Of a stretch of 42,832 bases of DNA, positions 38,951-42,832 are shown one piece after another. Numbering within the stretch: position 1 is the stretch's first letter; each line of letters opens with the position of its first letter. The notes beneath the pieces were generated by a model, which was not told where the DNA came from, ran no database searches, and saw only the letters and a program-made list of their open reading frames with translations. The stretch spans positions 1-42,832 of IMG/VR virus record IMGVR_UViG_3300030101_003318. One strand, 5' to 3'. The DNA comes from a virus. The position numbers and the translations under genes were made by a program.

Positions 38951-39237
38951 ATCCGAAGAGGCACAAGACCAAGGTTGTCAGAGTGTCCGAGCATCTGCTC
39001 GACTCGGTCGCCGAGATTGCAATGGAGTACAAGGTGCCGAAGCGGGATGTCATTGACGCCCTGCTTCAAGACTTCCTCTACAACAATGAGAAGGATCCGA
39101 ACCGGAAGTTCCGAGTGTTCGCGACCTTCATGTCGAAGTACAACCTCAGAAAAAGAAAGACCCCCGACCCAAGCAAGAAGCCCGAGTCGGGGGCAGACGA
39201 AAGAGATCTTCCGGATGTACCTGATTGGATGAAATAA
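38947..39237 (+). CDS. Small DNA-binding-like protein, 96 aa
   Basis: GTG start in a GTGA overlap with the giant gene. The N-terminal part (HKTKVVRVSEHLLDSVAEIA, then YKVPKRDVIDALLQDFL) has the strand-helix-helix look of a ribbon-helix-helix domain. The C-terminus is basic then acidic (LRKRKTPDPSKKPESG). It could be a late regulator. It is the last rightward gene. Confidence 0.75.
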   Translation: MNPKRHKTKVVRVSEHLLDSVAEIAMEYKVPKRDVIDALLQDFLYNNEKDPNRKFRVFATFMSKYNLRKRKTPDPSKKPESGADERDLPDVPDWMK

Positions 39238-39240
39238 AGA

Positions 39241-39345
39241 GACGCTGCCGGGTTAGCAAGTGGCCTCGTCAGAGGACCAGCACCCACCTCCACTAGCCAA
39301 GGAGACCCCGGCAGCGTCCCATGAACCACCGGCACCACACCGGTG
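39241..39345. terminator. Structured convergent intergenic region
   Basis: GACGCTGCCGGG at 39241 and CCCGGCAGCGTC at 39307 form a perfect 12-pair outer stem enclosing 54 bases, inside which GGTTAG/CTAGCC and AGTGG/CCACT can also pair. A second hairpin follows (CACCGG, seven bases, CCGGTG at 39327 to 39345). It lies between the ends of the two converging units, so it probably stops or insulates transcription from both sides. There is no classic T-run. Confidence 0.55.
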
Positions 39346-39351
39346 TAATCC

Positions 39352-39894
39352 TCATCTCCCGAACCATTTCAGTTCAGGCAACGGGTGAAGTCTACCAACT
39401 GGTAACACATGCGCACCAGCCCACGGACCTGTAGAAGTTGCAAGATCAGGAAGATCTTCTCGGTTTGCCCACCCCATGATGTTCACCGTGGCCGAGTCAT
39501 CCCCGAGCCCGGTGATGAGGCATGAGATGTAGACGGTCTGGTCACGCAATTCCTCCTCCCGCACGGCGAGTTTGTACTCGCCGATTGGGAGAGAGGTGGA
39601 GCGTACCAGTGAGGTCTTGACATCCACGTTCAGGCCGAGGATGTCCTGACCATTGTCGTTCTGGCTGAAGCACTGGAAGCGTGCCCACTTGGTGAGCCGC
39701 CACAGTCCGATGTCGCCAGTGAGATACTTGCAGAATGCCATCTCGCCAACGACACCGACGAGTTGATCGATCGCAAGGTTCTCCATGCGAGACACTGAAT
39801 CACGGAAGGACTTCCCGCCAAGCTCGAATGCTTTGGCGTAAGCTCTTGCGAGTTCCATCTCATCCGAACCAATGCTGATCTCGATCGGGGTCAT
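39352..39894 (-). CDS. Probable PD-(D/E)XK family nuclease, 180 aa
   Basis: The pattern LAIDQLVGVVGEMAFCKYLT with E51, then QDILGLNVDVKTS with D84, D91 and K93, fits the E...D...(D/E)xK core of restriction-like nucleases. The later YISCLITGL and VNIMGWANREDL match the strand-turn that follows in a family of small phage PD-(D/E)XK proteins. It may act in DNA processing or degradation of foreign DNA. It is coupled (ATGA) to the tiny basic gene upstream and is last on its strand. Confidence 0.7.
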   Translation of the reverse strand: MTPIEISIGSDEMELARAYAKAFELGGKSFRDSVSRMENLAIDQLVGVVGEMAFCKYLTGDIGLWRLTKWARFQCFSQNDNGQDILGLNVDVKTSLVRSTSLPIGEYKLAVREEELRDQTVYISCLITGLGDDSATVNIMGWANREDLPDLATSTGPWAGAHVLPVGRLHPLPELKWFGR

Positions 39895-40040
39895 TGCCTA
39901 GGCCTCCTCTTGAACCCGGGCCGAGGCTTGGCCTTGGCCTTGCTTCGATCCTTGGGCTTGTGCTTCATATCCACTGACATTCGCATGGCCTTGGCCTTCC
40001 TGCCCTTGACGGTCAGGGCGTTGCTCTTTTGAAACGACAT
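39891..40040 (-). CDS. Very basic miniprotein, 49 aa
   Basis: About 40 percent Lys/Arg: MSFQKSNALTVKGRKAKAMR, then KHKPKDRSKAKAKPRPGFKR. The start at 40040 has AGGAGG seven bases upstream and overlaps the previous TGA (TGATG); ATG 40046 is an alternative. Composition suggests nucleic-acid binding. Coupled to both the upstream 125-residue gene and the nuclease. No family recognised. Confidence 0.75.
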   Translation of the reverse strand: MSFQKSNALTVKGRKAKAMRMSVDMKHKPKDRSKAKAKPRPGFKRRPRQ

Positions 40041-40417
40041 CAGCATTCCTCCTGTTGGATGGTCGGTCGTCGAGAGGTTGCGCGCTCGTCCTTGATGAGC
40101 CACCCAGTCTTGTGCGTCCAGTGAGCGAGCGTCTCGGGTGGACCATCTGGGACTGAGTTGATGTCGGTCAGGTTCATGCCCTGTTTAAGCCCGTCGATGA
40201 ACGCTCGCTTCGGAGAGTTGTAGACGAGGACGGGGGCACGCTTGATGACCGCTTCGACGCAGCTTGGGTTCTCCGAGATGAAGTCGTTCGCATCTTGCTC
40301 GGCTTCCTGTCTGGTCGGAGAGATATTCCGGTAGTGCTGCGGGTATCCGCCGTGGTCGTCGTAGTCGATTGCCGTGATATAGATCTTGAACTGCTGGTGA
40401 GTTGCCATGGGAATCAT
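40040..40417 (-). CDS. Hypothetical protein, 125 aa
   Basis: Not recognised. A beta-alpha start (FKIYITAIDYDDHGGYPQHY, then SPTRQEAEQDANDFISENPS) looks like a small ferredoxin-type or single-strand-binding-like domain, followed by VIKRAPVLVYNSPKRAFIDG. ATG 40417 has AGG upstream; ATG 40408 (MATHQQF) lacks a site. It is first of a three-gene coupled group after the strong hairpin, so it should have its own promoter in 40418 to 40515. I see no convincing boxes there. Confidence 0.75.
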   Translation of the reverse strand: MIPMATHQQFKIYITAIDYDDHGGYPQHYRNISPTRQEAEQDANDFISENPSCVEAVIKRAPVLVYNSPKRAFIDGLKQGMNLTDINSVPDGPPETLAHWTHKTGWLIKDERATSRRPTIQQEEC

Positions 40418-40515
40418 GTTACCTGTCTTTCGGAAGAGTAAAGGGTTGCTCTTGACGAAACTAGAGAAACGGTGAAAGTTTTTGCAGTGACCCCAGATCG
40501 GGGTTGCACGATGTA

Positions 40516-40574
40516 GACATTGTCATTACCGTCACCCGGCGGCTTGGACGCCAAGCCGCCGGGTGGACAATGTC
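40516..40574 (-). terminator. Very strong hairpin after the CobT-like gene
   Basis: A perfect 15-pair stem (CACCCGGCGGCTTGG, loop ACG, CCAAGCCGCCGGGTG at 40533 to 40565) is flanked by a further 9-base inverted repeat (GACATTGTC at 40516, GACAATGTC at 40566). The outer arm reaches the stop codon of the CobT-like gene. There is no T-run, so it is either a factor-assisted terminator or an RNA-end protector. Confidence 0.65.
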
Positions 40575-42600
40575 ATCGGATGTACTTGCCGAGGTCGCCA
40601 CGAAACTCCATCACCTGCTTGGCGATGAGTCGGGGCGATCGCTTGATGTCGGAGATGAACACGCCGCAGTCGAGCAGATACTTGGCAAAGGGCAGGCAGC
40701 CAGCCACCCACGCTTCGCACTGTTCGTTGCCCTTCTTCGCGTGACGCTGGAGCTTTTTGAGGTTGGCATCCATGACACCGACACTGGTGTCGAAAGGCAT
40801 GACAATCAGCTCGGTGCCTGCTGCATGAAACCGTCGCATCGCAGTCAGGCATGGTGAGCCAATGTAAGGGTTGCCTGTGCCCTTGAAGTTGTGTTGGATG
40901 ACGCCGGGCATACCGTCAGTAAGAACAACGCAGATCTTGCGTCGGCCACTGCCGCCATTGAGCATCTCGTGAGCCTTGAGCATGGCATTGCCAGTGTCGG
41001 TGTTGCCCTCTTGCATTGGATAGAAGCATCGGCGTTGAGCATTCCTGCTCAGAGGCTTGGTCACACGGATATACTCGCCAAAGGCAACGATGCCAACGGA
41101 GGCACCGGCCATGCAGAAGCCACGGTCAAGGGCACCGCACGCATTGGCGATCGCCTCGTAGGCTGGGAAAGAAACCGAGCCAGAACAGTCGAGGCAAAGA
41201 ACAATGTCAGTGTTCGGACTCTCGCTGTCCTCCACCCGGCAAAGCACCCGGTCGGTCACCCCGTTGGCGAAGCGCGCGAGGCTACCGCGATCGACGACCT
41301 GCCCACTGGTACGGGGAGGGCTGAAGCCTGATGTGTCAATGGCACTGACCTTGGCTGCGAGGAGTCGCCCAAGGATGGAGCCGCGAGCGTGGCCCGCAGA
41401 GTGTGCCTCGCCCCGGTGACAGAGATCTGCCTCGCACTTGCCGCTGGCAAAGCTACTGGTGCCGCCAACATCTGCGACATCCTCGACCGACAAACCCTCC
41501 TCACCCTTGCCGGGCTTGAGCTGCTTGGCCAGAACCTTGGATACCTCGTTGAGATATCGGTGAGGCTTGCGGTTCAACTCGTCAAGTGTGGGGGTGCGGT
41601 TTGCCTGCGAACACCCCGCACCAGTGTCGGAGGCTGAGTTCGCATTGTCACCCGAGCTGCTCCCGACATTGCCAGTGTCTGGGTCACTGCCACCGTCGCT
41701 CTCGCCATCGCCGGGCTCGTCCCCCTCGTCGCCCCCGCCGCTGCCACCGGTACCATTGTCGGTGCCGGAGTCCTCGCCCTCGCCCTCGCTGCCGCCATCG
41801 CCACCACTGCCAGCCGAGTCATCGGCATCACCCTCGGAATCCGCAGTGTCACCGCCGCTGTCGCCAGTGTCACCGCCGCTGTCGCCAGTGTCATCCGAGG
41901 CTTCGCCGCTGTCACCGCCGCTGTCGCCACTGTCACCGTCGTCATCGCCAGTGTCAGCGTCACTGTCGCCACTGTCACCGTCATCGCCAGTGTCCTGCGG
42001 TTCTTTGAGGATCTCGCAAACCTCAATGGCAAGGTCGGTGATCTCCCCAAGCTCCATGAGGTGAGACTTCTCGATCTTGTTCCGAAGAGAGTCAAGCCGC
42101 ATCTCCCAGATGGAGCAGTCCGGGTGGTGTCCCCAGCCCCTGCGGCTGTTGAGATAGAGCATGTGAATCAGAGCGTGAATACTGTCAGGCTTGAAGCTGT
42201 TCTCGCAGAACTCGTCGTGCATGTGACGGAACCCCACGCCCTCGAACTCCCTCTCGATCTCCCACTCGATGCGACTGTCTTCGAGTGCGTTGTGAACGAT
42301 CTTGCCCACCTTGCCATACGGCTCCATGTGAGTGAAGGATTTGGCGGGACGAGTCCAGTATGACTTCTCGGAGTCGTGGGAGCTGAAGCTGCCGTACCGA
42401 ATGTGTGCCGCCTCGTGGTCGAGGTAGGCACGGAGGGTGTTGAGCTGCTCGACATTCAGTTCCCGGGGAAGCTCGGGAAGGTGGATGGTATTGCCATCCG
42501 TCTTCGGTGAACTGCCGGGTACGAGTGCGATGTCCCTCTCCGCATAGAAGTTGGCGAGTGACTTGAGAACTGCGGCGGTGTTGTACTTAATGTTGTTCAT
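40573..42600 (-). CDS. CobT-like protein: HExxH region, acidic linker, VWA domain, 675 aa
   Basis: The N-terminal domain carries HEAAH at 62 to 66 in AYLDHEAAHIRYGSF and NALEDSRIEWEIEREF near 104 to 119, as in CobT-type proteins of phages. Residues about 203 to 332 are an Asp/Ser/Gly/Glu-rich linker. The C-terminal VWA domain has a complete-looking MIDAS: DCSGS at 471 to 475, threonines near 534 to 536 and LTDGMP at 560 to 565. VWA proteins of this type pair with CobS/MoxR AAA+ ATPases, and the ATPase gene lies just upstream. The start follows AAAGGAAACAGATCA, 20 bases after the palindrome. Its exact client is unknown. Confidence 0.9.
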   Translation of the reverse strand: MNNIKYNTAAVLKSLANFYAERDIALVPGSSPKTDGNTIHLPELPRELNVEQLNTLRAYLDHEAAHIRYGSFSSHDSEKSYWTRPAKSFTHMEPYGKVGKIVHNALEDSRIEWEIEREFEGVGFRHMHDEFCENSFKPDSIHALIHMLYLNSRRGWGHHPDCSIWEMRLDSLRNKIEKSHLMELGEITDLAIEVCEILKEPQDTGDDGDSGDSDADTGDDDGDSGDSGGDSGEASDDTGDSGGDTGDSGGDTADSEGDADDSAGSGGDGGSEGEGEDSGTDNGTGGSGGGDEGDEPGDGESDGGSDPDTGNVGSSSGDNANSASDTGAGCSQANRTPTLDELNRKPHRYLNEVSKVLAKQLKPGKGEEGLSVEDVADVGGTSSFASGKCEADLCHRGEAHSAGHARGSILGRLLAAKVSAIDTSGFSPPRTSGQVVDRGSLARFANGVTDRVLCRVEDSESPNTDIVLCLDCSGSVSFPAYEAIANACGALDRGFCMAGASVGIVAFGEYIRVTKPLSRNAQRRCFYPMQEGNTDTGNAMLKAHEMLNGGSGRRKICVVLTDGMPGVIQHNFKGTGNPYIGSPCLTAMRRFHAAGTELIVMPFDTSVGVMDANLKKLQRHAKKGNEQCEAWVAGCLPFAKYLLDCGVFISDIKRSPRLIAKQVMEFRGDLGKYIR
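41640..41996 (-). repeat. Degenerate tandem repeat coding the acidic linker
   Basis: Imperfect repeats of about 9 to 30 bases built from GTC, GCC, ACT and ACC units (for example gtcgccactgtcacc and ccgctgtcgccagtg) encode GDSGGDTGDSG-type sequence. Codon-level repetition, not just amino-acid bias, suggests growth by slippage. Confidence 0.8.
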
Positions 42601-42618
42601 TGATCTGTTTCCTTTGTG

Positions 42619-42635
42619 TGACCTAGGCTAGGTCA
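42619..42635. repeat. Palindrome copy (CCTAGGCTAGG family), six-frame stop
   Basis: TGACCTAG, central G, CTAGGTCA. The TGA of the AAA+ gene is its right end, and the CobT-like start lies 20 bases downstream on the minus strand after AAAGGAAACAGATCA. Stops occur in all six frames. Confidence 0.95.
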
Positions 42636-42832
42636 GATGCCCATGCAGGATCGGGAAAGCTCTCGGGCGTGCTGCATCTCGTCCGGAGAGAACTGCCCGA
42701 ACACGGTGGTGAGCAGGGCACGGTTGAACTTCTTGTCATCGCCGCCGCATTCCTGTGCGAGCGGGAGCAAGGTGCGAAGAGTGACCGGGGTGCGGACACC
42801 ATCAGACTGGTCGCCCTTGTCAATGGCTTCAG
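42633..42832 (-). CDS. C-terminal end of the CobS-like AAA+ ATPase
   Basis: The last 66 codons of the ATPase gene, partly duplicated at the left end through the 100-base overlap. It ends NRALLTTVFGQFSPDEM, then HARELSRSCMGI and a TGA that lies within the palindrome. On a circular map this joins the coding region at the left edge without a break. The single base difference between the two window ends changes GCC to GCT (both Ala). Confidence 0.9.
   Translation of the reverse strand, partial: EAIDKGDQSDGVRTPVTLRTLLPLAQECGGDDKKFNRALLTTVFGQFSPDEMQHARELSRSCMGI
42733..42832. repeat. Terminal direct repeat, right copy
   Basis: Identical to the first 100 bases except for a at 42831 instead of g at 99. 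The difference is a silent third-position change in the AAA+ gene, as expected of natural variation within a phage population more than of random error. Confidence 0.95.

Noticed and set aside
39241-39320. tRNA-like fold ending in CCCA between convergent genes
   Set aside because: The outer stem is 12 pairs rather than 7, and no anticodon or T-loop sequence is present, so it is not a tRNA.

Overview
The window is essentially one complete genome of a tailed double-stranded DNA phage, probably of podovirus type. It carries a large terminase, portal, acidic scaffold, major capsid protein, decoration-like proteins, tail/receptor proteins and a 2766-residue ejected-type protein. The first 100 bases recur as the last 100 with a single mismatch that is silent in the gene it falls in, so the sequence closes into a circle (or has short terminal repeats) of about 42.73 kb. 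The base composition is GC-rich. Start codons are often GTG or TTG, and genes are packed with ATGA, GTGA or TGATG overlaps. No integrase, DNA polymerase, RNA polymerase, tRNA or recognisable endolysin was seen. The host is unknown. One hint is a protein ending in a two-loop dockerin-like calcium-binding module of a kind very common in Planctomycetota (especially Phycisphaerae), so a planctomycete host is a reasonable but unproven guess.

Layout. A leftward (minus-strand) unit starts near 4.2 kb, runs down through base 1, wraps to the right end and continues to 40.57 kb. It holds six small genes without recognised function, then a CobS-like AAA+ ATPase (split by the window edges) and a CobT-like protein with an HExxH motif, a long Asp/Ser/Gly linker and a VWA domain. 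A strong hairpin follows. Three more minus-strand genes, ending in a PD-(D/E)XK-type nuclease, complete the strand. The leftward unit is punctuated by seven copies of a near-perfect palindrome (CCTAGGCTAGG core). Five lie shortly upstream of start codons. Two copies carry stop codons in all six reading frames.

A roughly 600-base non-coding divergent region (about 4.2 to 4.8 kb) separates this from the rightward unit, which runs from 4.8 to 39.2 kb. That unit has packaging and head genes (4.8 to 11.7 kb), three lectin-fold decoration-like genes, fibre/receptor-type proteins, the dockerin-like protein and a run of five tiny very basic proteins. A clear terminator at 18.86 kb and a candidate promoter then introduce a recombination/replication island (RecE-like exonuclease, ERF annealing protein, SSB-tailed protein, HTH protein, replication-protein-like gene, RusA resolvase). 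A second candidate promoter starts the rest: membrane/lipoprotein genes, adaptor and tail-type proteins, a cysteine-rich 478-residue protein, an 836-residue repeat-containing protein and the giant polyvalent-type protein. The two units converge on a structured intergenic region at 39.24 to 39.35 kb.

The most unusual material is the leftward operon: a phage-borne AAA+/VWA chaperone-like pair, its unknown small partners, and the repeated palindrome plus ribosome-binding-site cassette. Also unusual are the dockerin-like and cysteine-rich proteins in the structural arm.
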